DNA of 64,000 nt, from NCBI GenBank assembly GCA_038874435.1, contig JAVZCK010000004.1, forward strand, positions 1 through 64,000, given 5' to 3'. The position numbers and the translations under genes are program-made. Below are positions 16,133 to 25,052 of this stretch, in pieces; position 1 is the stretch's first letter; the number at the start of each line of letters is the position of its first letter. The notes below the pieces were generated by a model. It was not told where the DNA came from, ran no database searches, and worked only from the letters and a program-made list of their open reading frames with translations. The stretch comes from Thermoplasmata archaeon (lineage in GTDB: Archaea > Thermoplasmatota > Thermoplasmata > Lutacidiplasmatales > SKW197).

Positions 16133-16999
16133 ATGCTACAGAGAAAACTGTTTGTCTTTGGAACAGGCGTGCTTGTGCTGGCTCTTGCGTTCAGCGTTAT
16201 AGCTCTGCCTGCAACTGCCCAGCCCGTAAATGAGAAAGCAATTGTTGGTGGCTCCTACGCCCCACTGAAGAAGCCGACGCCACCACCGCCTCCGCCACCG
16301 CCGCCCTCACCAGGCGATGGCATTGTGAAGAGATATGCGGTTGTCGTTGGTATCTCAGATTACAAGGCAATAAGTGACCTATCCTACTGCGACGAGGATG
16401 CAAATGACTGGTACAGCTATCTAAACGCACATGGCTACACCGTGAAAGTTTACGGAGACCATACCTCTACATATCTCAGGTTTGATGGCGTTGCAAAGGA
16501 ATCCAATGTGAAGGCAGCAATTCAGAGCATGGTAGCTGCTGCTGACGGTGATGACATAATTGCCTTTGTCTCTAGCGGACATGGGACCACTATTTCGGGA
16601 ATGCAGGTGCTCTGCATGTGGGACATGAATGCGGGCGAGAACGGCGAGGACGGTGTCATCACGGACATAGAGCTGAAGAACCTGTTTGCTTCGGCAGTTG
16701 CTAAGGTCTTCATCTTCCTTGACCACTGCAATAGCGGAGGCATGAATGAAATCATGAGCAACAGCAATGCTGCAAATGTTTACATGACAACCACCTGCGG
16801 GCCAAGGGGCTATGGGTATGATGTGCCAGAGTACCAGAACGGCAAATGGACATACTGGTTCCTTGAGAAAGGCCTCATCGGACAGGGCTTTACCACGATG
16901 GAATCATGCTTCAGCTGGGCATACACCCAGTACAATGCACGCGGACAGGATGCTCCAATGCAGTTTGACGGCAACACCGCAGTGAACTTCACCCTCTAA
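16133..16999 (+). CDS. Secreted caspase-like (peptidase C14) protein
   Basis: A protein of 288 aa with a signal peptide (about 5-30, ending in PATAQ), a proline tract of about ten residues near 49-60, and a caspase/metacaspase fold. The catalytic dyad is visible: His150 in VSSGHG and Cys199 in FLDHCNSGG. YAVVVGISDY marks the first strand. Acidic residues around the first helix and the D/E-rich insert (NAGENGEDGVITD) suggest calcium binding, as in metacaspases. Metacaspases cleave after Arg/Lys. Export makes a role in cell-surface or external processing more likely than cell death. The start is the ATG at 16133 with GGTGA four bases ahead; CATTAAATAC at 16091-16100 is the probable TATA box. 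Confidence 0.87.
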   Translation: MLQRKLFVFGTGVLVLALAFSVIALPATAQPVNEKAIVGGSYAPLKKPTPPPPPPPPPSPGDGIVKRYAVVVGISDYKAISDLSYCDEDANDWYSYLNAHGYTVKVYGDHTSTYLRFDGVAKESNVKAAIQSMVAAADGDDIIAFVSSGHGTTISGMQVLCMWDMNAGENGEDGVITDIELKNLFASAVAKVFIFLDHCNSGGMNEIMSNSNAANVYMTTTCGPRGYGYDVPEYQNGKWTYWFLEKGLIGQGFTTMESCFSWAYTQYNARGQDAPMQFDGNTAVNFTL

Positions 17000-17023
17000 A
17001 CCTTTTTATAATTTTTTATTTTT
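17000..17023 (+). terminator. T-rich region after the caspase-like gene, with embedded TATA
   Basis: Runs of T (CCTTTTTATAATTTTTTATTTTT) directly after the stop codon can end transcription. TTTATAAT at 17004-17011 also lies about 21 bp before the next ATG and may be its TATA box. Confidence 0.4.
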
Positions 17024-17028
17024 GTGTG

Positions 17029-17847
17029 ATGGAAAGGGATATTAGCACGAGGATATTTGGTAAAGCGGTGAAATTGAATATGGGAACTAAAGTGGAAGCT
17101 ATAACAAACGTCCTTAAAGAATTGGGAGGGGTAGCAACATTAGATCAAATCTATAACAACATAGAAAAATTCTACCCTGCAGCTAAATCTAGTAGGGAGT
17201 GGAAAGCTGGAATTAGAGGTGTTATAAATAGAGAACTCGGACACAATAGAAATTTTAAAAGAATAGGTCTGGGAATATACGCGTTAAAAGAGTATGTGGA
17301 AGAACCGAAACCTACCATGCGAGAAAAGGAAAGGATGCATCCCTATATTGAAGGAATTTGTTTGACGATTGGGAAATATAAGGGATTTCATGTTTACACT
17401 CCAGATAAATTCGCGTTGTTCAAGGATAAGATCTTTTTGAAAGACCTTGTTACATTACCAGATGTGCCCCCTTTTACATATCCAGAAATAATTGAAATTA
17501 TCAAGAAAGTAGATGTGATTTGGTTCAACAAAGAGGGTTTTCAATTCCCAGTGTATGCACTTGAAGTAGTGGACTCAATTAACACTCTTTCAGAAGCTTT
17601 AAACAGATGTTTGCAATTGTTGTATTTCAACACTAATTTCTTAATAATTGGTCCTCCCCATTACCGAAAGAAGGTTTTAGCGAAATTAGAGAAAGAGCCA
17701 TATTTACAATTTAAGGAAAGGTTTGACTATAAAGATTATGATCTGGTCATCCAGTTATATGAAAGTTCAGTTAGACAGGACAAACTTGAGGAAGAATTTT
17801 TCAGGCATTCGATAGGAGGAGGAAAGTTATGTGTGCAATCATTGTGA
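17029..17847 (+). CDS. Winged-helix protein with possible PD-(D/E)xK-like C-terminal domain
   Basis: A protein of 272 aa. Residues about 20-85 resemble the HARE-HTH winged helix (GVATLDQIYNNIEKFYP, then IRGVINRELG and GLGIYALK), a domain seen in restriction, chromatin and transcription proteins. The C-terminal half has an alternating alpha/beta pattern with VDVIWFNKEG, then FPVYALEVVDSI and a hydrophobic strand (FLIIGPPHYRKKV). This is the layout of restriction-endonuclease-like proteins of the D...E-x-(V/K) kind, though the usual Lys is not obvious. The gene is distinctly A+T-rich compared with its neighbours, which suggests transfer. A small gene overlaps its 3' end. Confidence 0.5.
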   Translation: MERDISTRIFGKAVKLNMGTKVEAITNVLKELGGVATLDQIYNNIEKFYPAAKSSREWKAGIRGVINRELGHNRNFKRIGLGIYALKEYVEEPKPTMREKERMHPYIEGICLTIGKYKGFHVYTPDKFALFKDKIFLKDLVTLPDVPPFTYPEIIEIIKKVDVIWFNKEGFQFPVYALEVVDSINTLSEALNRCLQLLYFNTNFLIIGPPHYRKKVLAKLEKEPYLQFKERFDYKDYDLVIQLYESSVRQDKLEEEFFRHSIGGGKLCVQSL

Positions 17848-18068
17848 AAGCATATATGGTTGAAGTGAAGCAAAAGGACTTTGTTTTACTCCGAGGGAGA
17901 TTAAGAAGCACGGCTGAAGACGAAGAAAATATGATAGTGAATATGGAGGAATTAAGGAGTGCTTTTTATGAAATGGACACAGAGATTGAGGGTACAACGC
18001 AGAGGTTTTTAGAAGAGCTTATGGAGAAAATACCAGAAAATGTGGAGTACGTCTGGTTTCACTTATAA
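17829..18068 (+). CDS. Small acidic protein, partner of the winged-helix gene
   Basis: A 79-aa protein overlapping the previous gene by 19 bp. GGAGGAGG (17815-17822) sits just before the ATG, so translation is real and coupled. The sequence starts with a beta-strand-like MCAIIVKAYMVEV and then becomes acidic and helical (AEDEENMIVNMEELRSAF). No family recognised. The two-gene layout recalls toxin-antitoxin or defence pairs; that is inference only. Confidence 0.6.
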   Translation: MCAIIVKAYMVEVKQKDFVLLRGRLRSTAEDEENMIVNMEELRSAFYEMDTEIEGTTQRFLEELMEKIPENVEYVWFHL

Positions 18069-18103
18069 AATGAAAAATTCCCACATCCTCTTTTACTCTC
18101 TTT

Positions 18104-19045
18104 TTACAAATCCCATTCGGGCACAATGTCGCAGCTCTTGCATCGCAGGCACATTGTTTCCATGTCGGGTTTTAGCCCAGATTTTATCAGAATTTTCTTT
18201 TGTGCCTCAGCCATCTGAAGGAGGGAAAGCGGCGAAATGGAACCTCTGCCACGCACAAGCCTGAGGTTGGGAATAACACCCATGAAAGCAAGTTTTTCAA
18301 TTCCATCAAGTAAACCCTCTTGGCTTTCGCCCAAACCCACAAGCACATTTGTTGTCACTTTTCCTTCTCCGAAAACCTTCACTGCATGCTCAAGCAGAGA
18401 TAGTGTGTCTCGAAGGAATACAGGACATTCTCTCTCCAGCACGTGCTTATCAAACGAATGAATGTTTATCTTTATTTCAGTTGCACCTGCTTCATGCAAT
18501 TCTTCAATCTGTTTCTTCTGGCTCACAAAAGGTTCCACACCTATTGGCATGGAAAATTCTTTTCTTGCTGCTTCTACAAACGCTTTCATCAGTTTCACAT
18601 CTACATCGTTCTCTCCAACGCCAGAAGTCACTGCAATGCTGCGAATTTCTCCTGCTTTTCTTCGCATCAGCTCAACATATTTCTCAACGCACACAACATG
18701 CTTGCTTCCATACGGGAGATTGCAAAAACTGCAGTTGTATTGGCACCAATCGAGAAGGTTGAAAAATGCCATCTCTGGCGCATGAAAAACTGGCTTGAGG
18801 AAAGATATTGCTGTAACTTTTTTTTCGTTCTCAAACAGAAAAAATTTTCCGTTTTCCTCAGCAACTCTGAACTGCGAAGCCCCAATGCCCAACTTTACTC
18901 TGTGCCTCCCGAATTCCATAAAAACGGTTTTTTGCTCACCGTGTGGTCCAGCAACATCTCTGCAGACATACCCGGGGGGAAGTTTTGCCTCAAGTTTTAC
19001 ATTCCCAGCACAGAGCAGCGTTGCTTTCAACAGGGCATCAGACAT
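18104..19045 (-). CDS. Radical SAM protein
   Basis: A protein of 313 aa with the radical-SAM cluster motif C-x3-C-x2-C (C101, C105, C108 in WCQYNCSFC) preceded by about 95 residues of beta-rich sequence, and a C-terminal CLRCKSC that could bind a second metal or cluster. It has GVGEND-like and VLVGLGESQEG segments expected of the SAM barrel. The reaction is not predictable from sequence; archaeal relatives are mostly uncharacterised. It is the last gene of the long rib-cysS operon. The ATG at 19045 overlaps the end of cysS by 8 bp; an in-frame ATG at 19063 is possible. Confidence 0.8.
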   Translation of the reverse strand: MSDALLKATLLCAGNVKLEAKLPPGYVCRDVAGPHGEQKTVFMEFGRHRVKLGIGASQFRVAEENGKFFLFENEKKVTAISFLKPVFHAPEMAFFNLLDWCQYNCSFCNLPYGSKHVVCVEKYVELMRRKAGEIRSIAVTSGVGENDVDVKLMKAFVEAARKEFSMPIGVEPFVSQKKQIEELHEAGATEIKINIHSFDKHVLERECPVFLRDTLSLLEHAVKVFGEGKVTTNVLVGLGESQEGLLDGIEKLAFMGVIPNLRLVRGRGSISPLSLLQMAEAQKKILIKSGLKPDMETMCLRCKSCDIVPEWDL

Positions 19046-20402
19046 ATTTCCACTTTGTGCCATCCGCAGTGTCTTCTATTTCCACACCTAAGTTCCTCAA
19101 GCTCTCCCTTATTTTGTCCGCTGTAGCCCAATCCTTTCGCTTCCTGGCGTCAGTTCTCAACTCAACAAGCAATTCAATGAATTTGTCTGCTGTCCCTTCC
19201 TTCTCGAAATCAATCCCAAGGATGTTAGAAACTTCATCAAAGAAATGTAGAGCTAATGCAAGCGAGTTCATATCCAGCTTTTCCAACTTTTCATTGAGTG
19301 CTGAAACAAGTTCAAAAAGGACAGCAATTGCCTCCCTCGTGTTGAAATCCTCGTCCATTCTCTCAATAAATTTCTGGCGAAAGTTCTCCACATCTACAAC
19401 TTCAGTTCCAAACTCCCCTTTTTCAAGGGCAGTAAGAATGTTAGTATAGCAAGTCCGCAATCGCTTCAGGGCGGCCTTTGCTTCGTCAAGGGCAGCATCA
19501 GAAAAGTCAATGGGTGAGCGGTAGTGGGCGTATGCAATGAAAAAGCGAAGCACATCGGGCTCGTATCTTGCAAGCACCTCACGAATTGTGAAGAAATTTC
19601 CAAGGCTCTTTGACATCTTTTCCTTGTTGATTGTGAGAAATCCATTGTGCATCCAGTATTTTACAAATTGCTTGCCTGTGTATGCCTCTGCCTGCAGAAT
19701 CTCGCACTCATGGTGCGGGAACACAAGGTCCAGTCCTCCACCATGAATGTCAAAACTCTCGCCCAGGTATTTGATGGACATGACAGAGCATTCAATGTGC
19801 CATCCTGGCCTTCCATTCCCCCATGGACTTTCCCAGAAAATCTCGCCTTCCTTTGCTTTTTTCCATAACGCAAAATCCCAGGGCTCCTGCTTATCCTCGT
19901 TGACTTCGAGCGTTTTCATGTTTTCAAGGGACTGTTTTGAGAGCTTCCCAAACTCTTTTGCTTTTTTAACACTGAAATACACGCTGCCATTTGACTCATA
20001 GGCATAGCCATCGGCAACAAGCTTCTGAATTGTTGAAATTATTTCTGGAATGTGCTTTGTCACCCTTGGGTAGTGTGTAGCTGGCTTAACCTTCAGTTTG
20101 TGCATATCTTCAAAGAAGGCAGAGATAAATTTCTCTGCAAGTTTTCCCGGTTCAACCCCCGTCTCATTTGCTCTCGCAATAATTTTATCATCCACATCTG
20201 TAAAATTCTGCACAAAGGTAACTCTATAACCCTTGAATTCAAGGTATCTCCTAATTATGTCAAAACAGACATAAGAACGGGCATGACCCACATGACAGTA
20301 ATCGTAGACAGTGGGCCCGCAGACATACATTCTCACATGCTCCTTCTCAATCGGCTCAAATGGTTCGATTTCCTGGCTCAAGGTATTGTAAATTCTAAGC
20401 AT
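19038..20402 (-). CDS. cysS: Cysteinyl-tRNA synthetase
   Basis: A class I synthetase of 454 aa that charges tRNA-Cys. It has the HIGH-type motif HVGH (37-40), KMSKS (262-266), and the zinc ligands that sort cysteine: C28, C205, H230/H231 and the following C233/E region. The C-terminal helical domain is slightly short, as in other archaea. Its ATG directly follows the TAA of the small Cys-rich gene with no spacer, so the two are translationally coupled. Confidence 0.97.
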   Translation of the reverse strand: MLRIYNTLSQEIEPFEPIEKEHVRMYVCGPTVYDYCHVGHARSYVCFDIIRRYLEFKGYRVTFVQNFTDVDDKIIARANETGVEPGKLAEKFISAFFEDMHKLKVKPATHYPRVTKHIPEIISTIQKLVADGYAYESNGSVYFSVKKAKEFGKLSKQSLENMKTLEVNEDKQEPWDFALWKKAKEGEIFWESPWGNGRPGWHIECSVMSIKYLGESFDIHGGGLDLVFPHHECEILQAEAYTGKQFVKYWMHNGFLTINKEKMSKSLGNFFTIREVLARYEPDVLRFFIAYAHYRSPIDFSDAALDEAKAALKRLRTCYTNILTALEKGEFGTEVVDVENFRQKFIERMDEDFNTREAIAVLFELVSALNEKLEKLDMNSLALALHFFDEVSNILGIDFEKEGTADKFIELLVELRTDARKRKDWATADKIRESLRNLGVEIEDTADGTKWKYV

Positions 20403-20678
20403 TTATTTCGCCCCCAGCACTTTCTTTTTTTCTTCCTTCAGCGTATCCAGCCATTTAGTCATGTGTGCGTAGTATGCATAGGTGAGCATGCAGGGGAAGT
20501 CCTTGCAATCAGAACAGTGTTGCATCCCTCTTTTGGAGGCACAGCCCCTTATCGGGCACTCAGTTTTCCTGCCTCCACAATAACCCCGCCTGCAGCCCCC
20601 ACATCTACCCCATTTAAAATAAAGGCACCAGGCACACACATTGCCACATGGAGTTACTTTCTCAAAATCTGATGGCAT
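20403..20678 (-). CDS. DUF3795-like small cysteine-rich protein
   Basis: A 91-aa protein with 12 cysteines in a pattern typical of the DUF3795 family (CGNVCAWC near the start, CGGCRRGYCGG, CPIRGCAS, CSDCKDFPC), likely binding zinc or an iron-sulfur cluster. Function unknown. It overlaps the upstream iron-sulfur flavoprotein gene by 17 bp and abuts cysS, so it is part of the operon. Confidence 0.75.
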   Translation of the reverse strand: MPSDFEKVTPCGNVCAWCLYFKWGRCGGCRRGYCGGRKTECPIRGCASKRGMQHCSDCKDFPCMLTYAYYAHMTKWLDTLKEEKKKVLGAK

Positions 20679-21759
20679 TCACACCCACTTCTCTGCATCT
20701 GCTCATGCAAAGCCCGCAGCCAAAGCATTTTTCCACATCTACCTTGGCAACTTTTTCAACAATGCTCAACGCCTGATAAGGGCAGCTCATTGCACACAAC
20801 CCACAACCAATGCATTTTTCCTCATCAATTTTCGGTGGCACTGGATATGTGCGGAACTCCAGTTTCTGCATGTTTTTCAATGCTAAGCCCCGCATTTCCT
20901 CAACAGATGAATAGCCCTTTCTTGCCATGAATTCAGCAATCTCACCAGCAATCTTCCCGAATACCTTTGGACCCTGTAAAATTGCAGCAGTGCAAACACC
21001 CACAGCACTGGCTCCCGTCATAATAAACTCAACTGCATCATTCCCTGACTCCACACCACCTACTCCAATAACTGGCACATTTACAGTTCTCACGATGTCA
21101 TAGACGCATCGCAGCGCAATTGGCTTTATAGCACCACCAGAAAGCCAGCCATAGAATTCCCTGCTTCCCATGTAGGGCATTCCTGTTTCTATGTCAACTC
21201 CAAATGTTGGTCCAAAGGAGTTAACCGCAGTAATTGCGTCAGCACCAGCGCTTACAGCTGCCTTTGCAAACAGTTTAATGTCTGGTACATTCGGAGAGAG
21301 CTTAATTATTACTGGCAATCCAGTTTCCTTTGCCGCCTTGATTGCATTCTCTATTGGCTTTGTGTCACTTCCTAAATAGTGGGTGGAGAGTTCCAGCGCA
21401 TCGGCATATTGTTTCACCTTCGGCGCAAGCTCAGCAATTTGCTCTGCGGTGTAGCCCAAGCTTATTATTAAGGGAAGTTTGGAATTCTTTGCAATTTTGT
21501 ATTCTTTCTCAATCCATTGTTCTGGCGGTAATTCAGACCACAGCTCAGTGTTCAAAAACCCTGCCTTTGTCTTTGCCATACAGGGTCTTGGCACCTCTGC
21601 TGCCTTTATAGAAATTGTCTTGGTCACTATTGCACCAGCACCGCCCTTTGCACACTTCAGTATTGCATCTCCATTTCTAACTGGAGGGCCAGCAGCAGGA
21701 ATCACAGGGTTCCTGAACTTCAAGCCGGCTATTTCCACACTCAAATCAATCTCTTTCAT
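20662..21759 (-). CDS. PreA/dihydroorotate dehydrogenase-like iron-sulfur flavoprotein
   Basis: A protein of 365 aa. Residues 1-300 are an FMN-binding barrel of the dihydroorotate/dihydropyrimidine dehydrogenase family (NPVIPAAGP, VIIKLSPNV, PVIGVGGVESGNDA). Residues about 310-365 hold two [4Fe-4S] ferredoxin motifs (CIGCGLCAMSCP and CFGCGLCMSRC). Dihydropyrimidine dehydrogenase subunit PreA has this layout. However, where family members have the catalytic N-x-S-C-P loop, this protein has ELSTH (T126), so the usual base Cys is absent and the substrate may differ. Its ATG overlaps the stop of the upstream ssnA-like gene (ATGA), pointing to a shared nucleobase-related pathway. Confidence 0.75.
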   Translation of the reverse strand: MKEIDLSVEIAGLKFRNPVIPAAGPPVRNGDAILKCAKGGAGAIVTKTISIKAAEVPRPCMAKTKAGFLNTELWSELPPEQWIEKEYKIAKNSKLPLIISLGYTAEQIAELAPKVKQYADALELSTHYLGSDTKPIENAIKAAKETGLPVIIKLSPNVPDIKLFAKAAVSAGADAITAVNSFGPTFGVDIETGMPYMGSREFYGWLSGGAIKPIALRCVYDIVRTVNVPVIGVGGVESGNDAVEFIMTGASAVGVCTAAILQGPKVFGKIAGEIAEFMARKGYSSVEEMRGLALKNMQKLEFRTYPVPPKIDEEKCIGCGLCAMSCPYQALSIVEKVAKVDVEKCFGCGLCMSRCREVGVNAIRF

Positions 21760-23063
21760 GAATTCACCTCTTCCCAGATTTTCCTAGAGATTTTTATACT
21801 TTTCTCCAAGATTTTCTCCTCATCTATACCTTCAAGTTTTCCCTCTCTGAGCACAACCTTTCCGTTCACAACTACATCTCTTATGTAGGAGGCACCCATT
21901 CCGAAAATAAAGTGCCATGGTAGGTTTTGAGGACTGATATCTGTGTAATTATGGTAATCAAGAAGGATGAAATCTGCAGCGTATCCCTTCGCAATTTTCC
22001 CAAGTTTCACGCCAAAAAATCTCTCAGCCAGTTCTGTGTTTCTGGTGAGTATCTCCCACACAGTGCTCGCGGGCATTTCGCAGGGGTTTGCATTTGCAAA
22101 TTTGTGGAAAATATGGCAGACCTTTGCCTCCGTAAACATATCATGGGTGAAACCATCAGTCCCAAGATAAACCTTTAATCCCTTTTTCAACATAAGGGGA
22201 ATTTTCGGGTAACCCACTGCATTGTTCATATTTGATTCTGGGCAATGGACTACATTTGCACCCGCATGATGCAGTTTTTTGATTTCGCTCTCGCTTAAAT
22301 GAATACAGTGGATGCAGAGCGCTTTGGAATCCAGCAATCCGAATTTTTCAAGGCGAGAGACCACATTCATGCCGTAATTTTCTTTTGCATCCCTTTGGTC
22401 AACCTTGTCCTCAGCCACATGGATGTGAACCCCTGCCCCACTTGCATCCTTTACTTTTCTAATCCTTTCAAGCGTGGCATCTGAAACTGTGAAAGAGGCA
22501 TGAATTCCAATCGTGCCTGAGAGCATTGGAGTTTGCTTTTTCACGAATTGCTCATTTTCCTTAATTGCCTCCTCCGCCTTTGCCTCTCCATAACGGTCTG
22601 TGATTTCATAGCTGAGGTTTGCTCTCACTCCAAGTTTGGCTGCAACACCCGCAATAGTGTCAAGGGAGCCAGTGATAAATTTCGGGCTGGCATGATGGTC
22701 GAAATAAGTTGTGGTGCCGTGCTTGATGCCCTCAATAAGTGAAACCCAGGCAGAAAACTCCACCGCTTCTCTATCTAGCACAGAATCCAGTTTCCACCAG
22801 AGGTTTTTTAGAATGTTAGGGAAATCTGTGAGCTTGCCTTTAACACTCATTCCTCTAGCGAAGGCACTGTAGATGTGGGTGTGGGCACAAATAAGCCCTG
22901 GCATTAAAATTCTGCCCTTGCAATCATGGAATTCTCCCGCATGCTTCTGCTTGAGTGCTGCAGTGTCTCCAACCTCAATAATCACGCCATTCTGAACTGC
23001 TACGGCCCAGTCCCTGGCTATTGAACCATCTTCCCGCAGCACTCTTGCATTCCCGAAAAGCAT
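21756..23063 (-). CDS. ssnA: SsnA-type aminohydrolase (amidohydrolase superfamily)
   Basis: A metal-dependent hydrolase of 435 aa of the cytosine deaminase/TrzN branch. The metal ligands are HTH after PGLICA (about residues 61-63), HIHVAED, and a late Asp in GTDGFTHD. The stretches ILKNLWWKLDSVLD and FDHHASPKFITGSLDTI closely recall bacterial SsnA, which sits in selenium-linked purine/pyrimidine degradation clusters. In this window the next gene is a PreA-like flavoprotein, consistent with nucleobase turnover. The exact substrate is not established even for bacterial SsnA. Confidence 0.8.
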   Translation of the reverse strand: MLFGNARVLREDGSIARDWAVAVQNGVIIEVGDTAALKQKHAGEFHDCKGRILMPGLICAHTHIYSAFARGMSVKGKLTDFPNILKNLWWKLDSVLDREAVEFSAWVSLIEGIKHGTTTYFDHHASPKFITGSLDTIAGVAAKLGVRANLSYEITDRYGEAKAEEAIKENEQFVKKQTPMLSGTIGIHASFTVSDATLERIRKVKDASGAGVHIHVAEDKVDQRDAKENYGMNVVSRLEKFGLLDSKALCIHCIHLSESEIKKLHHAGANVVHCPESNMNNAVGYPKIPLMLKKGLKVYLGTDGFTHDMFTEAKVCHIFHKFANANPCEMPASTVWEILTRNTELAERFFGVKLGKIAKGYAADFILLDYHNYTDISPQNLPWHFIFGMGASYIRDVVVNGKVVLREGKLEGIDEEKILEKSIKISRKIWEEVNS

Positions 23064-23067
23064 GAAA

Positions 23068-23493
23068 TCACTTATCCATGCCCTTCAAAGCCCGTATCTG
23101 TTTTACTACACTTTCCACAGCGTTCTTTGCATTTTCAATTCTGTCCTCTGCCTGCAAGCGTGTCATTCCTGGACCAGAAATTCCAAGTCCTACTGGCTTC
23201 TCAAACTCCACACTCAAGTCCGCAAGCTTTCTTGCTGCATTCTGCATAATTATCTGGTCATGGTCGGTCTCGCCCTTTATCACTGCACCCAGTGCAACCA
23301 CACCATCAATGTCCTTCCTTTTCAGCAATTTTTTTGCAGCAATTGGCATGTCATACACACCTGGCATAGTCACAACCTCTGCAATCTCCACGCCAAGAAA
23401 CTCTGCATGCGCCTTTGCCCGCTCCAACATCATCATTGTGATGTCGTAGTTGAACTCGCTTACCACTATTCCAATTCTTATTTTTTCTGGCAT
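23068..23493 (-). CDS. ribH: 6,7-dimethyl-8-ribityllumazine synthase
   Basis: A protein of 141 aa; it condenses the ribityl-aminouracil with dihydroxybutanone phosphate in riboflavin synthesis. Diagnostic stretches are IGIVVSEFN at the N terminus, PGVYDMPIAAKKL, and ALGAVIKGETDHD with the catalytic His. Full length for the family. AGGAGGA lies 6 bases ahead of the ATG. Confidence 0.96.
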   Translation of the reverse strand: MPEKIRIGIVVSEFNYDITMMMLERAKAHAEFLGVEIAEVVTMPGVYDMPIAAKKLLKRKDIDGVVALGAVIKGETDHDQIIMQNAARKLADLSVEFEKPVGLGISGPGMTRLQAEDRIENAKNAVESVVKQIRALKGMDK

Positions 23494-23520
23494 TTTTATT
23501 CCTCCTATTTCATTCCTAAT

Positions 23521-24138
23521 TTACCTGTAAATTTCGTGGAGTTTTGGTCTCCTGACATCTCCATCGGTTTCCTCCTCATCTGTTTTCACACTTTCGCATC
23601 GCTTCTTTATCGGTCCAAAAAGCTTCTCTGCTTCCCCTATTGCGTCAAAGAACATGTTCTCGGCCCACTGGGGAATGATAGAAATGTTGTGGAATACATT
23701 TTCCATTACATAGGAAATTGTGAGTCGTTCGTACTTCTCATAGTATTGTTTGTATTTCTTTTTGATGAGCTTGACTATTTTTTCTCTCACCCTCTCTAAA
23801 TTTTCTGGTTTCACATTTATTTTTTTCTTCTTAAGTGATTCTAGTTCTTCGCCAATCACAAAATCCGCAAGTCTCTCTATTGAATCCTCATCAAACTCCC
23901 AGGGGTTCACATAAACAAGCTTAGGTTTCACTCTGAGTAGGACATCAAGAAAGTGGGGCCAGTTGTCAGGGTCTGAAAGGGATGCCCTTGTAAGTTTGTC
24001 TATATCTGGCAGATAACCCATCAAATATGGAATGTCCTCTTTTTTCAGAGTGTCTAGAATTTTGGGATAGATATCTTCTATCAATTCTGGTTGGGCCGCA
24101 ATTTCACATTTTATCCCTTTTCTTTCCTTCTTTTTCAT
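23521..24138 (-). CDS. Unknown protein in the riboflavin operon
   Basis: A 205-aa, charged, mostly helical soluble protein. The first 65 residues hold a possible alpha/beta region (LMGYLPDIDKL, KPKLVYVNPWEF). A lysine-rich middle follows (LKKKKINVKPENLERV), then helices with aromatic residues and an acidic tail (TDEEETDGDV). No family recognised. It starts 7 bases after the stop of ribC, has a GAGGTGA ribosome-binding site, and is followed 27 bp later by ribH, so it is co-transcribed with riboflavin synthesis. It might serve flavin chemistry, for example the archaeal dephosphorylation step whose enzyme is poorly defined, but nothing in the sequence demonstrates that. Confidence 0.65.
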   Translation of the reverse strand: MKKKERKGIKCEIAAQPELIEDIYPKILDTLKKEDIPYLMGYLPDIDKLTRASLSDPDNWPHFLDVLLRVKPKLVYVNPWEFDEDSIERLADFVIGEELESLKKKKINVKPENLERVREKIVKLIKKKYKQYYEKYERLTISYVMENVFHNISIIPQWAENMFFDAIGEAEKLFGPIKKRCESVKTDEEETDGDVRRPKLHEIYR

Positions 24139-24144
24139 TCATTT

Positions 24145-25052
<908 letters not shown>

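Noticed and set aside
18443-19126. 227-codon plus-strand frame opposite the radical SAM gene
   Set aside because: Antisense shadow; Phe/Cys-rich sequence without recognisable motif.
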